Positions 34,111-43,521 of a stretch of 64,000 nucleotides of DNA are shown here, one piece after another. The position numbers were made by a program, and so were the translations under genes. Source of the DNA: JANQOH01 sp965201115 (lineage in GTDB: Bacteria > Pseudomonadota > Alphaproteobacteria > UBA7887); contig OZ241745.1 in the NCBI GenBank assembly GCA_965201115.1, forward strand, positions 2,666,001 through 2,730,000, read 5' to 3'. The notes beneath the pieces are model-generated. The model searched no databases and had not been told where the DNA came from. It saw only the letters and a list, made by a program, of their open reading frames with translations. How positions within the stretch are numbered: the stretch's first letter is position 1; each line of letters starts with the position of its first letter.

Positions 34111-35822
34111 GCGCGCGCGGCCTGCGGCGCGGGCTCACCCATTACGGCGACGCCGGCTTCGCGTGGTTCCTGCGCAAGAGCTTCGCGCTGTCGATGGGTT
34201 ACTCGGAAGAGGCGCTCGACCGCCCGGTCGTCGGCATCGCGAACACGGCAAGCGGCTTCAACAACTGCCACCGCACCGTGCCCGCGCTTGTCGAGGCCGC
34301 GAGCCGCGGCGTCGCGATGGCCGGCGGCCTGCCGGTTCCGTTCCCCACCGTGTCGCTCGGCGAGCCCTGGCTTGCGCCCACCAGCATGTTGTTCCGCAAC
34401 CTCATGGCCATCGACACCGAGGAGATGGTCCGCGCCCAGCCCATGGACGCGGTCGTGCTCGTCGGCGGCTGCGACAAGACCGTGCCCGCCCAGCTGATGG
34501 CCGCCGCCAGTGCCAATGTGCCCGCCATCCAGCTCGTTACCGGCCCGATGATGACCGGCAGCTGGCGCGGCGAGCGCCTCGGCGCGTGTACCGACTGCCG
34601 CCGCCAATGGGCGCGCTACCGCGCCGGCGAGCTCGACGACGCCGAAATCGCCGGCGCCGGCGCCGAGCTTTCGACCACGGCGGGAACCTGCATGGTCATG
34701 GGCACCGCCAGCACCATGGCGCTCGCCTGCGAGGCCCTCGGCATGATGCCGCTCGGCGGCGCCGCCGCGCCCGCCGTTCACGCCGCGCGCCTGCGCATTG
34801 CCGAGCGCGCCGGCGCGCGCGCCGTTGCCCTCGCGCATGAAGGCCCCGCGCCCGACCGCGTCATGACGCCGGCGGCGTTCGCCAATGCGTTGCGCGTGCT
34901 GCTCGCCACCGGCGGCTCGACCAACGGGCTCGTGCATCTTGCGGCCATCGCCGGGCGGCGCGGCATCGCGCTCGATCTCGACCGTTTCGACGCCATGAGC
35001 CGCGAGACCCCGGTGCTCGTCGATCTCAAGCCTTCGGGCGCGCATTACATGGAGGACCTGCACAAGGCCGGCGGCCTGGCGCCGATCCTGCGCGAGCTCG
35101 CGCCCCTGCTCGATCTCGATTGCCTCACCGTCACCGGGCGCACGCTGGGCGAGGAGCTGGACGCCGCGCCCGCGCCCTGGCCGCAAGATATCGTGCGCAC
35201 GCGCGCCGCGCCCCTTTCCGAACAGGGGGGCCTCGCCGTGCTGCGCGGCAATCTCGCGCCCGGCGGCGCCATCGTCAAGCAGTCCGCCGCCGCGCCCGCA
35301 TTGCTGAAGCACGAGGGCCGCGCGGTGGTCTTCGACGGGCTGGAGGACATGGCCGCGCGCATCGACGCGCCCGATCTCGACGCCGGCCCGGAGGACGTTC
35401 TGGTGCTGCGCAACGCGGGGCCGAAGGGCGCGCCGGGCATGCCCGAATCCGGCTATGTGCCCATCCCGCGCAAGCTCGCCCGCGCCGGCGTGAAGGACAT
35501 GGTCCGCATTTCCGACGCCCGCATGAGCGGGACCGCTTTCGGCGCCGTCGTGCTGCACGTCACGCCCGAGGCCGCGGTCGGCGGTCCGCTGGCGCTGGCG
35601 GAAACCGGCGACCGCATCCGTCTGGACGTAGCGGCCCGCCGCCTCGACCTCGCGGTCGACGAGAAAACCCTGGCCGCCCGCCGCGCCGCGTGGACCCCGC
35701 CGCCGCCCCTTCCCGGCAGCGACCGCGGCTGGCTCAAGCTCTACCTCGCCGAGGTCGAACAGGCCGACAAGGGCTGCGATCTCGCGTTCCTGAAACCCCC
35801 GCAAACCGCGGCGGCGCCGTGA
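34107..35822 (+). CDS. IlvD/Edd-family dehydratase
   Basis: 571 residues. Three cysteines expected to bind the Fe-S cluster are in place: Cys54 (GFNNCHRTVP), Cys122 (GGCDKTVPA) and Cys195 (AGTCMVMGTAST). Further family blocks: GGSTNGLVHLAAIA and DARMSGTAFGAVVLHVTPEAAVGGPL. The absence of upstream ilv genes, the DCRRQW stretch near residue 164 and the position next to a luciferase-like oxidoreductase suggest a sugar-acid (aldonate) dehydratase rather than the dedicated dihydroxy-acid dehydratase of valine/isoleucine synthesis, but this is not certain. The GTG start at 34107 overlaps the previous stop in GTGA. Confidence 0.88.
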   Translation: MSARGLRRGLTHYGDAGFAWFLRKSFALSMGYSEEALDRPVVGIANTASGFNNCHRTVPALVEAASRGVAMAGGLPVPFPTVSLGEPWLAPTSMLFRNLMAIDTEEMVRAQPMDAVVLVGGCDKTVPAQLMAAASANVPAIQLVTGPMMTGSWRGERLGACTDCRRQWARYRAGELDDAEIAGAGAELSTTAGTCMVMGTASTMALACEALGMMPLGGAAAPAVHAARLRIAERAGARAVALAHEGPAPDRVMTPAAFANALRVLLATGGSTNGLVHLAAIAGRRGIALDLDRFDAMSRETPVLVDLKPSGAHYMEDLHKAGGLAPILRELAPLLDLDCLTVTGRTLGEELDAAPAPWPQDIVRTRAAPLSEQGGLAVLRGNLAPGGAIVKQSAAAPALLKHEGRAVVFDGLEDMAARIDAPDLDAGPEDVLVLRNAGPKGAPGMPESGYVPIPRKLARAGVKDMVRISDARMSGTAFGAVVLHVTPEAAVGGPLALAETGDRIRLDVAARRLDLAVDEKTLAARRAAWTPPPPLPGSDRGWLKLYLAEVEQADKGCDLAFLKPPQTAAAP

Positions 35823-35896
35823 TCCGGGCGCCATGACCGCCGCGCCCGCGCGCGCTATGTTGCGCGCCCAACGGCGGTAGTTTCGGGGAGGCGCAC

Positions 35897-36859
35897 ATGT
35901 TGATCGCGGTCGGACTCGGGCTGGCGGAGTTTCCGTTCGTCGGCGCGGAGGGGTATTGGCGCTGGGTGGCGCTGTGCGAAGAGGGCGGCGTCGATTCGCT
36001 GTGGCAGACCGACCGCATCGTTTCGCGCCATCCCGTGCTGGAGTGCATGACCGCGCTCGCGGCGCTCGCCGGGGCCACCAGGCGGCTCAAATTCGGCATG
36101 AACGTGGCCTCGGTGGCGCTGCGCGACCCGGTCTTGCTCGCCAAGCAGTGCGCGACCGTCGACGCGCTGAGCGGCGGGCGGATGCTTCCCGCGTTCGGCA
36201 TCGGCACGGCGCGCGCGCCCGACTGGGCCGCCACCGGCCGGCCCACCCGCGGGCGCGGCAAGCGCACCGACGAGGGGCTGGAGATTATCTCGCGGCTGTG
36301 GACCGGCGATCCGGTGGATTTCGAGGGCGAGTTTTTCCGTTGCGCCGGCGCGCAGATCGCGCCGAAGCCCGTGCAGAAAACCCTGCCGATGTGGATCGGC
36401 GGGTCGAGCGAGGCGGCGATCCGCCGCACCGCGCGCTTCGGAACCGGCTGGCAGGGCGCGTTCGAGACGCCCAACGAAACCGCCCGCGTTGTCGGGGCGA
36501 TCAAGCGCGCCGCGGCGGCGGCGGGGCGCCGCATACCCGACGATCATTACGGCGCCGCGTTCGCCTTTCGCTTCGGCGCGTGGAGCGACGAACCCGTGGC
36601 GCGCGCCGCCCGCGCGGTCCGCGAGCGTCTCGGGCGCGACCCGTCGCGCGCCATCGTCTGCGGCGGCGCCGGCGACATTATGCGCCGCATCGAAGCCTAC
36701 GCCGCCGCCGGCGTCTCGAAGTTCATCCTCCGCCCCATCGGCGCCGGTGACGACGACGTCATCGCCCAAACCCGCCGCCTGATCGACGAAGCGCTGCCCG
36801 AAGTCGCAAGGATGAACCGCCCGCCCGACGAGTCGCGGCGCGCGGCGGAAAACGGCTGA
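35897..36859 (+). CDS. LLM-class flavin-dependent oxidoreductase
   Basis: 320-residue luciferase-like TIM-barrel protein. Seen: AEFPFVGAEGYWRWVALCEEGGVDSLWQTDR-type opening split into short blocks (GVDSLWQTDR, LKFGMNVASVALRDP, QCATVDALSGGRM, FGIGTARAPDW), and PMWIGGSSEAAIRRTARFGTGW, the F420/FMN-binding phosphate region. The cofactor may be F420 or FMN; the motif spacing resembles F420-dependent members, but this cannot be settled by eye. The ATG at 35897 follows GGGGAGG. It lies 74 bp after the dehydratase on the same strand. Substrate unknown. Confidence 0.85.
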   Translation: MLIAVGLGLAEFPFVGAEGYWRWVALCEEGGVDSLWQTDRIVSRHPVLECMTALAALAGATRRLKFGMNVASVALRDPVLLAKQCATVDALSGGRMLPAFGIGTARAPDWAATGRPTRGRGKRTDEGLEIISRLWTGDPVDFEGEFFRCAGAQIAPKPVQKTLPMWIGGSSEAAIRRTARFGTGWQGAFETPNETARVVGAIKRAAAAAGRRIPDDHYGAAFAFRFGAWSDEPVARAARAVRERLGRDPSRAIVCGGAGDIMRRIEAYAAAGVSKFILRPIGAGDDDVIAQTRRLIDEALPEVARMNRPPDESRRAAENG

Positions 36860-36892
36860 CCTGCGGGACAGCGGCGCCATCGGCGAAGTGGA

Positions 36893-37444
36893 ATGGGGTA
36901 TCCCGTAACCATGTACGAGCTTGTCATACCGTTATGCATACTGGCGATCGCCATGATCGCCGTAATCGCCGGCACGGTTGCAATCGTGAAGCAACCGGGC
37001 GCGGCGACGAACGATCCAAGCGACGCCGGCCTCTCGATTCGCGGAGTCGCCAAGGGCCGGGTTCGCGGCCCGACAGGCCTGCTTCTGGCGTTCGGCGGCC
37101 TTGCATTGGCGACCGTCGTCGCCTACATGTGGCTGGCCGAGCGCTTTGGCGAACAGGCGACGGTGAGCGGTACAGTCGCGTTGACGGACGCCGCCCGGGA
37201 GACCGGAGGGCATTTGGTTGTCGTGCTGGCGCAAACCGGGCATACGCGGCATTATGGAGGCATGTTGCCGGACAGTGAGGAAAAAGTTGAGTTCATGGTG
37301 GCAACGTCCGGGCAATACTACGCATTCGCCTTCAACATCGTCGATATCGTGGCGAACGGTCAGGCATTGTACCATGGAACGCACAAGCCGGTGACCGTAT
37401 CCGACGGAAAAGGCGTGTTTTCTCTGGAACTGGGGAGCAGGTGA
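36893..37444 (+). CDS. Two-helix membrane protein of unknown function
   Basis: 183 residues if started at 36893, or 177 from the ATG at 36911, which has GGGGTA at suitable spacing. Helix 1 is about VIPLCILAIAMIAVIAGTVA and helix 2 about LLLAFGGLALATVVAYMWLA. The C-terminal roughly 100 residues (SGTVALTDAARETGGHLVVVLAQTG and onward) look like an extracytoplasmic beta-sandwich, similar in style to carboxypeptidase-regulatory-like domains. Its stop overlaps the next gene (TGATG). No family name is supported. Confidence 0.7.
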   Translation: MGYPVTMYELVIPLCILAIAMIAVIAGTVAIVKQPGAATNDPSDAGLSIRGVAKGRVRGPTGLLLAFGGLALATVVAYMWLAERFGEQATVSGTVALTDAARETGGHLVVVLAQTGHTRHYGGMLPDSEEKVEFMVATSGQYYAFAFNIVDIVANGQALYHGTHKPVTVSDGKGVFSLELGSR

Positions 37445-37935
37445 TGTACGCGATGATCATGGCCGCGTGCCTGATGGCGGCGGCGTTCGGCATGCCTGCC
37501 CACACGGCGGACGCGGAGGAGATCGAAACGGCGGCGGCCGGCGCGGCGATGCCGGTGGGCAACCCGATACGGGGCCGGCTGGTGTTGCCATCGGGAGTTC
37601 CCGTTCAGGGCTTCCCCGTACTTCTGCGCGACGAGCAGGGCAGCGACACGGCCGCCATTTCCGATGACGACGGCGTTTTCGTAAGCCCCCTCATGCAGCC
37701 CGGCGAGTACACGATCATACCCGCGAACCGTTGGGGGCCTGAAAGAACGGCCGTCGTGCCGGAATCGAAACGCAGCTGGTGGCGCCGGTTGTTCGGCCGC
37801 GGCGATTCGGCGCCCCCCGCCGATATTGGCGTCATAGAGATCGTGCCGCCGCGCTTGGCGAATGCGCCTCCCGGCAACGCCGCGGCGCCCGGAACGCCCT
37901 TCGCCGCCAACGCTGTCGAGAACGAAACGCGTTAA
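37444..37935 (+). CDS. Exported protein with a carboxypeptidase-regulatory-like domain
   Basis: 163 residues. A signal peptide (MIMAACLMAAAFGMPAHTADA) is followed by IRGRLVLPSGVPVQGFPVLLRDEQG and DDDGVFVSPLMQPGEYTIIP, the beta-strand pattern of carboxypeptidase regulatory-like/transthyretin-like domains, and then a KRSWWRRLFGRGD basic patch and a disordered tail. A GTG three bases earlier (37441) is an alternative start. It is coupled to the preceding membrane gene; the two share a small beta-domain theme and probably work together at the envelope. Confidence 0.7.
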   Translation: MYAMIMAACLMAAAFGMPAHTADAEEIETAAAGAAMPVGNPIRGRLVLPSGVPVQGFPVLLRDEQGSDTAAISDDDGVFVSPLMQPGEYTIIPANRWGPERTAVVPESKRSWWRRLFGRGDSAPPADIGVIEIVPPRLANAPPGNAAAPGTPFAANAVENETR

Positions 37936-38019
37936 AGCCGATCCGGGCCGGGCGCCGCGGCCTTCGGGAGGGGCCGCCGGCGCGCCCGGCCGCATGACCG
38001 ACCGCTCGCGCGGCGGCGC

Positions 38020-40617
38020 TCACGCCTTGCCGGCGCCCTCCGCGCCGCGCGGCGGCGGGAACACGAAGCGCCGATAGAGATAGCCGATCCCGATCAGCGA
38101 CAGGCCCAGGCCGAGGAACGACGCCACGCGGTAGAGCCCCTCCAGCGCCGCCATGTCGAACAGGAACAATTTGGCGGTTGTCAGCGCGAGCAGAACGAGC
38201 GACGCGCGGCGCGGGCCGGCGGCGCGGCGGCGCATGCCGAACGCGAGCAGCACGCCCGCGTAAGCGAGCCACGCCATCGTCCAGGCATACGCTTCCGCGT
38301 CTCCCACGCCGCCTTCCGACAGCACGCCGCCGTGAAACGCGCGGCGCACTTCCAGCGTCAGCCACACGAACGCGAGAGCCAGCGCGAGCGGGCCGGCGAT
38401 GGCCGCCACCACGCGGTCGTCGCCGCGCCCGCGCGCCCGCGCGACGCGCAGAAAGCCCGCGGCGAACAGCGCCGGCAAGCCGTAGGCGAGCAGAAGCAGG
38501 TTCAGCACGGGATATGCGCCGACATCGAACGGGCGCGTCAACGGTCCGTCGAACACCGTTTGGACCGCGACGACCCATAGCGCCGCGCCGCCCGCGAGCA
38601 ATCGCCAGCCCCAGCCCAGCACGTCGCGCCGGGGCCCCTCCGCGCGGCGGAACAGCGCCCACGCGATGCCGAGCCACACGGCGGCGTGCAGGGCGCGTTC
38701 GGAAAACGCGAACGACGGGGAAGCGACATCTCCCGCCATCCAGGCGCGCGCCTGCCAGAACGCCAGCGCCACGCCGAACGCCAGCGCGCCCGCTTCCAGC
38801 ACGCGCACGAGCGCGCCGCGGCCGTGCGCGCCGAAGCGCCGGGCCGCCCACCAGAACGCCGCCAGCGGAACGCCGTAGCCGTACAGCGCCCAGTCCAGCC
38901 CCGGCAGGCCGCCGTCGGGATATTCGAGGACCCGAACATTAAACAGCAGGCGGACGATGACGACCGCCGCGGCGGCCAGCGCGACATGGCGCAAGCCCGC
39001 CAGCGGCAGGCGGTCGTGGATCGCCGCCAGCGCGGGGACGAAAAGCGACAACGCAACGGTGAGCCACGCGGTCTCGAGCAGCGCCGCCAGGCCGAGGCCG
39101 AGGGCCGCGGCCGCGCCCGCGGCATAAGCCGCCAGCGCGCCCTCCATCCCTTGCCTGTCCCGATGGCGCGCCAGGCGCTCGGCCGCCAGCACCGCGGCGG
39201 CGGCCGTCGCGACCGCCGCCCCGGCCCACGCGCCATCGGTCTGGAAGCCCGCGATTCGCCAATACGCGATGGCGAGCAGACCGACCGGCGCGGCGGCGGA
39301 GAGCGCCGCCCACAGCCAGCGCCGCCGCGCGCCCCACAGCGCCGCGAAACCCGCCGCGGCGAACAACGCGGCGAACGCGGCGCAGAACGACAGGAACGGG
39401 ACCGACGCCGGCGCCGCCGCGCGCCGCCCGAGGTCGTAACGCCAGCCCTCGACGCCGAGCGCCCTGCCCGCCGCGTCCGTTACCTGCCCGATATGGAATG
39501 TCGCGGCCAGCGCGAAGACGAGCGCCAGCGCGGCGCCGCCGAGCCAGTCGAGGCGCGCGTCGCGGCGCCCCGCCTCCATGTATGCGGCGCATACGAGCGC
39601 CAGCGCGGCGAGCGAAACGCCGTAGCCATCGACGCGAACCAGCGCGAAAACCAGCGGCGCGAAGACGCAGGCCGCCGCCGCGGGCGGCGCCGCCGGCCCG
39701 CGCCGCCCGCCGGCGCCGGGCAACGGAAACAGGAAGAGGAAAACGGCGGCCGCCAGATAGGCGCCGACGACCGCGGCGTCGTTCCCGCGCCACGCGGCGG
39801 CGAGCCACAGGGCGGGCCACAGCGCGGCGCCGCCGAGCGCCATCCACGGGAGGAACCGCCAGCCGCGCTTCCGCGCGAGCCACGCCGCGACGGCGGTGAG
39901 CGCCGCCAGGAACATGAACAGCGCCGCCGCCGACGGCGCGTCGCTCGATACCGCCAGCGGAAGCAGATAGCCGCCGCCGACGCCGAGCGCGGCGACGGTC
40001 GGCCCGTGGCGCAGCGCGAGCGCGCAAGCCGCCGCCGACACCGCCGCCAGGGCCGCGAACGCCGGCGCGGCGGGCAGCAGGCCGTAGAGCGCGTGGGCGG
40101 CATACACGCTGCCGTAGAGCACCGCGACGCCGGCGGCGGTCAGCGCCGCTTCCGGAGCGCGCGCGGCGCCGGCGCGGCGCGGCCCCCGCCGCCGCAACCG
40201 TTCTCCGGCGAGCACCGCGGCGAGTCCGCCCGCGGCGGCCAGCGCGCAACGCGCCGCGGGGCCGAGCCACCCTTGGCTCATCGAGTATTCGACGAGAAAG
40301 GCGCCGGCGAGCGCGAGCGCCGCCGCGCCGACCCACGCCGTCCAGCGTCCGGTGAGCGCGCGCTCGAAACCCTCGGACGCGCCGGCCGCCGCGGGCGCAG
40401 GCGCGGGCGCGGCGGCTTGCGCGAGCGGCGGCGGCGGCTCCGGTTCGAGAGGCGGCGGCCGCGGCGCCGCGGCGGGCGCCTCGCCGACGGCTTCCGCGGC
40501 GGTTTCGGCGGCGGCTTCCCGCCCGGCGCCGCGCTCCAGCCGATCGAGCCGCCGGCCCAGCGCCCGCGTGCGAAAGAACCCGACCCAGCCCAGGACGATG
40601 CCGCCGACAACGCCCAC
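38020..40617 (-). CDS. DUF2339-type large polytopic membrane protein
   Basis: About 865 residues with a Pro/Ala-rich cytoplasmic linker near the N-terminus and then some 20-25 hydrophobic helices. It fits DUF2339: the block GFERALTGRWTAWVGAAALALAGAFLVEYS, here split by eye into LTGRWTAWVGA and LAGAFLVEYS, precedes the helices, and TTAKLFLFDMAALEGLYRVASF stands near the C-terminus (TAKLFLFDMAAL, LYRVASFLGLG). Function is unknown in the family. The GTG at 40617 is the best start found, but it falls inside the first helix; the frame continues upstream to about 40665 without ATG/GTG/TTG, so the true start is uncertain. Confidence 0.85.
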   Translation of the reverse strand: MGVVGGIVLGWVGFFRTRALGRRLDRLERGAGREAAAETAAEAVGEAPAAAPRPPPLEPEPPPPLAQAAAPAPAPAAAGASEGFERALTGRWTAWVGAAALALAGAFLVEYSMSQGWLGPAARCALAAAGGLAAVLAGERLRRRGPRRAGAARAPEAALTAAGVAVLYGSVYAAHALYGLLPAAPAFAALAAVSAAACALALRHGPTVAALGVGGGYLLPLAVSSDAPSAAALFMFLAALTAVAAWLARKRGWRFLPWMALGGAALWPALWLAAAWRGNDAAVVGAYLAAAVFLFLFPLPGAGGRRGPAAPPAAAACVFAPLVFALVRVDGYGVSLAALALVCAAYMEAGRRDARLDWLGGAALALVFALAATFHIGQVTDAAGRALGVEGWRYDLGRRAAAPASVPFLSFCAAFAALFAAAGFAALWGARRRWLWAALSAAAPVGLLAIAYWRIAGFQTDGAWAGAAVATAAAAVLAAERLARHRDRQGMEGALAAYAAGAAAALGLGLAALLETAWLTVALSLFVPALAAIHDRLPLAGLRHVALAAAAVVIVRLLFNVRVLEYPDGGLPGLDWALYGYGVPLAAFWWAARRFGAHGRGALVRVLEAGALAFGVALAFWQARAWMAGDVASPSFAFSERALHAAVWLGIAWALFRRAEGPRRDVLGWGWRLLAGGAALWVVAVQTVFDGPLTRPFDVGAYPVLNLLLLAYGLPALFAAGFLRVARARGRGDDRVVAAIAGPLALALAFVWLTLEVRRAFHGGVLSEGGVGDAEAYAWTMAWLAYAGVLLAFGMRRRAAGPRRASLVLLALTTAKLFLFDMAALEGLYRVASFLGLGLSLIGIGYLYRRFVFPPPRGAEGAGKA

Positions 40618-40689
40618 GGCAACGGCGAAAGCCGCCGCCGGCGCAAGCGTGTCGAGAAGGTTTATGCCCGCCCCGCGCGGCCGCGCGGA

Positions 40690-42333
40690 TCAGGTCCGCG
40701 CCGCCGCCGCCGGCGCGCCGCGTATCGCTTCGAACATCGCGCGGTACCCCGATGGATCCACCGCCGCGTCGATCACCGTGGGGCCGGCATACGCGGCCGC
40801 GGCGGCGAAAGCCGCCTCGAGCCCGTTCGCGTCGGCGGCGCGCGCGGCGCGGCAACCCAGGCCTTCCGCCGCCGCCGCGAAATCCAGCGCCGGAAAGCGC
40901 ATGCCGCGCGGCGCGAACCCGCGCTGCTCCTGCTTCGCATCGATCAGCGCCAGCCGCGCGTCGTTGAAAACGACGACGGCGATGGGGAGAGCGTGGCGCG
41001 CCGCCGTGGCCAGCTCGCCCAGGCACATGGCCAGCCCGCCGTCGCCGGTGAAAGCGATGACGCGGCGCCCCGGCTCGGCGAGCGCGGTCGCGATGGCCGC
41101 CGGCAGCGCGAAGCCCATCGTGGAAAGCCCGTTCGAGATTTGCGCGTCGAACGGCCGCTTCGCCGGCCACAGGCTCATCGGCGCGAGCATGTGGGCGCCG
41201 GCGTCGACGGTAATGCGCGCGTCGGGCATTGCCGCGATGGCCGCGCGGACCGGCGCCGGCGGCGGCAGCGCGCCGTTCGCGGTTTCGGGCGGCGCGGATT
41301 CGGACGGCGGCGCGGGGCGCGGCGCGATGGACCGATTCGCCGGACGCGCCGCCGGCGCCAGCGCGCGCGCCAGCCCCGCCAGGCCGCCCGTCAGCGAAAC
41401 CGCGATGCCGGTGTAATGCGGCCGCACGGCGGCCCGCGCGATCTCCATGACCGGCATGGCGTAGGGCCAGGGCGAGGCCACCAGCTCGACCGGATCGACG
41501 CCGTAGAGGATCAGCAGGTCGCACTCGCGCAGCCACGGCGCTTCGGCCGCGCCGCCGGTAAACAATCCCGCGTGGCGCGGGCCGTCGTGCGGATAGACCC
41601 CCTTGCCCTTGTAGGTGGTCATGACCGGGCAGGCGAGCGCGTCGGCGAGCGCGGCGAGCGCCGCCGCCGCGTCGTTGGCGCGCGCCTGAACGCCGGCGAT
41701 CAGCACGGGCCGGCGGGCGGCGGCAAGTTGCGCGCGGGCCGCGTTTATATCGCCTTCCGCGGCCGCCTCCGTGTCCGCCGCGGCCGCGCCCGGCGCGGCG
41801 TCCGCGGCGGGCATGGCCGCGTCGATGGCGGAAAGATCGCAGTGGACCGGCCCGCCGGGCGGCGCCGCGGCCGCGCGCAGCAGCCGCGCGACGAGCGCGC
41901 CGCAATTGTCCGCCGCCGCGCGCCCGCTTGCCTTGACGAGCGGCGCGAACAGCGCCGCGTGGTCGATCCGCTGATGCGTTATGCGGTCGTGGTCGCCGGG
42001 GCGGTAGGAGTCCGTTATCGCGAGCACGGGGGCGCGGTCGAGCGCGGCGTAGGCGAGGCCGTTCGCCGCCGCCGCCGCGCCCGGCCCCAGTCCGGTGACG
42101 ACGACCCCCGGCGCGCCGCCGAGCTCGCCCGTGGCCGCCGCCATGATCGCGGCCCCCGTTTCCGTGTGCGCCAGCACGAAATCGACGCCGCGCGCGGCGC
42201 AGGCGTCGATGATCTCGAGGTTCGAGCCGCCGCCCGGAACCCCGAATATGCGTTTCACGCCATGGGCGGCCAGGACATCGGCGATCGTTTCGGCGACCGT
42301 CGCGCGGCCGCCGCCGCTAGCCATCGCCGGCAT
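40690..42333 (-). CDS. Thiamine-diphosphate-dependent enzyme, acetolactate-synthase-like
   Basis: 547 residues in the acetolactate synthase/benzoylformate decarboxylase superfamily. The Glu that activates the cofactor is Glu58 in LAHTETGAA; GVPGGGSNLE precedes it, and the ThDP/Mg motif is FTGDGGLAMCLGEL, with ISNGLSTMGFALPAAI before it. The central domain is degenerate. No ilvN-type regulatory subunit is adjacent, so this is not obviously the biosynthetic IlvB; the substrate is unknown (sulfopyruvate or phosphonopyruvate decarboxylases also look like this). An ATG at 42324 is an equally good start. It overlaps the end of the sugar-dehydrogenase gene by 17 bases. Confidence 0.85.
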   Translation of the reverse strand: MPAMASGGGRATVAETIADVLAAHGVKRIFGVPGGGSNLEIIDACAARGVDFVLAHTETGAAIMAAATGELGGAPGVVVTGLGPGAAAAANGLAYAALDRAPVLAITDSYRPGDHDRITHQRIDHAALFAPLVKASGRAAADNCGALVARLLRAAAAPPGGPVHCDLSAIDAAMPAADAAPGAAAADTEAAAEGDINAARAQLAAARRPVLIAGVQARANDAAAALAALADALACPVMTTYKGKGVYPHDGPRHAGLFTGGAAEAPWLRECDLLILYGVDPVELVASPWPYAMPVMEIARAAVRPHYTGIAVSLTGGLAGLARALAPAARPANRSIAPRPAPPSESAPPETANGALPPPAPVRAAIAAMPDARITVDAGAHMLAPMSLWPAKRPFDAQISNGLSTMGFALPAAIATALAEPGRRVIAFTGDGGLAMCLGELATAARHALPIAVVVFNDARLALIDAKQEQRGFAPRGMRFPALDFAAAAEGLGCRAARAADANGLEAAFAAAAAYAGPTVIDAAVDPSGYRAMFEAIRGAPAAAART

Positions 42334-43429
42334 GGGTCACGCGGTAAACGGCGTCGGCCTGGTCATCGGAAATCAGCAGCGCGCCGTCCGGGGCGACGAG
42401 TACGTCCGCCGGCCGCCCCCAGTGGCTCTGGCCCCGCAGCCAGCCGGTAACGAAGGGCCGGTAATCCACCGCGGCGCCGGTGTCGTCCAGAACCACGCGC
42501 GTGACGCGGTAGCCGATCTTGGCGCTGCGGTTCCACGAACCGTGCTCGGCGATGAAGATATCGCCGCGATAGCGTTCGGGGAACGCGGCGCCGTCGTAGA
42601 ACGCCAGTCCGAGCGGCGCGACATGCGGCCCCAGCGGTTGCGCGGGCGCGGCGAACTCCGCGCAATCGCGGTCGCGGCCGAAATTCGGGTCGCGCACGAA
42701 CCCCGCATGGCAATAGGGGAAGCCGAAATGCAGCCCCGCCCGCGGCGCGCGGTTCAGCTCGCAGGGCGGCGAATCGTCGCCCAGGTGGTCGCGTCCGTTG
42801 TCGGTAAACCACAACTCGCCGGTTTGCGGATGGAACGCGAGGCCCACCGAATTGCGCACGCCGTGGGCGAAGACCTCGCGTTCGGCGCCGTCGGCGTTCA
42901 TGCGCAATATCGTTCCGTAGGGCGCGGACCGTTCGCATACATTGCACGGCGCGCCGACGGAGACGTACAGCTTTCCGCCGGGGCCGAAGGCGATGGTGCG
43001 CAGTCCGTGATGGCGGTCGGTCGGGAATCCGTCCGCCGCGACGACCGGGTCGGGCGGGTCGTCGAGCCGGCTCTCGATCGCGTCGTAGCGCAGGATGCGC
43101 GCCCTCGCGCCGACATAGAGCGCGCCGCCGCGGAACGCCACGCCGGCGGGCGCGGGCAGGCCCTTGGCGACGAGGCGGCGCTCCTCGGCGCGCCCGTCGC
43201 CGTCGCGGTCGGTCAGCGCGTACACATTGCCGGCGCCGCGCGAGCCGACGAACACCGTTCCGTCCGCGCCGAGCGCCATCGCCCGCGCGTTGGGCACGCC
43301 GGCCGCGAACACCTCCACCGCGAAGCCCGGCGGCGCCGTCAGCCGTTCGACGGGCGCCTCGTCCGCCCGCGCCCCGGGCGCGACCGACAGGCAGAGACAC
43401 GACAAGGACAACAGCGCGCGGCGGATCAT
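42317..43429 (-). CDS. PQQ-type sugar (sorbosone/glucose) dehydrogenase-like exported protein
   Basis: 370 residues with a signal peptide (RRALLSLSCLCLSVAPGARA). Beta-propeller of the soluble glucose dehydrogenase/L-sorbosone dehydrogenase type: HHGLRTIAFGPGGKLYVSVG, YGTILRMNADG, FAHGVRNSVGLAFHPQTGELWFTDNGRD (as shorter blocks), IFIAEHGSWNRS and GRPADVLVAPDGALLISDD. Expected in the periplasm using PQQ, though the family also contains calcium-dependent lactonase-like members. The ATG at 43429 has GGAGG upstream. It is followed on the same strand by the TPP enzyme. Confidence 0.86.
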   Translation of the reverse strand: MIRRALLSLSCLCLSVAPGARADEAPVERLTAPPGFAVEVFAAGVPNARAMALGADGTVFVGSRGAGNVYALTDRDGDGRAEERRLVAKGLPAPAGVAFRGGALYVGARARILRYDAIESRLDDPPDPVVAADGFPTDRHHGLRTIAFGPGGKLYVSVGAPCNVCERSAPYGTILRMNADGAEREVFAHGVRNSVGLAFHPQTGELWFTDNGRDHLGDDSPPCELNRAPRAGLHFGFPYCHAGFVRDPNFGRDRDCAEFAAPAQPLGPHVAPLGLAFYDGAAFPERYRGDIFIAEHGSWNRSAKIGYRVTRVVLDDTGAAVDYRPFVTGWLRGQSHWGRPADVLVAPDGALLISDDQADAVYRVTHAGDG

Positions 43430-43490
43430 GGCCGACCTCCGATGACAGAACGGGAAGGCCGCAAGTTTACCACGACCCCGCCGCCCCGCG

Positions 43491-43511
43491 CACCCCGCCG
43501 AAGGCGGGGTG
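43491..43511. terminator. Hairpin directly after autotransporter 1
   Basis: CACCCCGCC-GAA-GGCGGGGTG, a perfect 9-bp stem, 10 bp beyond the autotransporter stop on the minus strand. It is a single copy of the palindromic repeat family acting as a plausible terminator. No T-run. Confidence 0.65.
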
Positions 43512-43521
43512 CGCGCCCGCG

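Noticed and set aside
38020..40617. Splitting the DUF2339 gene into two genes
   Set aside because: The frame is continuous, and helix density and composition do not change; only the start is doubtful.
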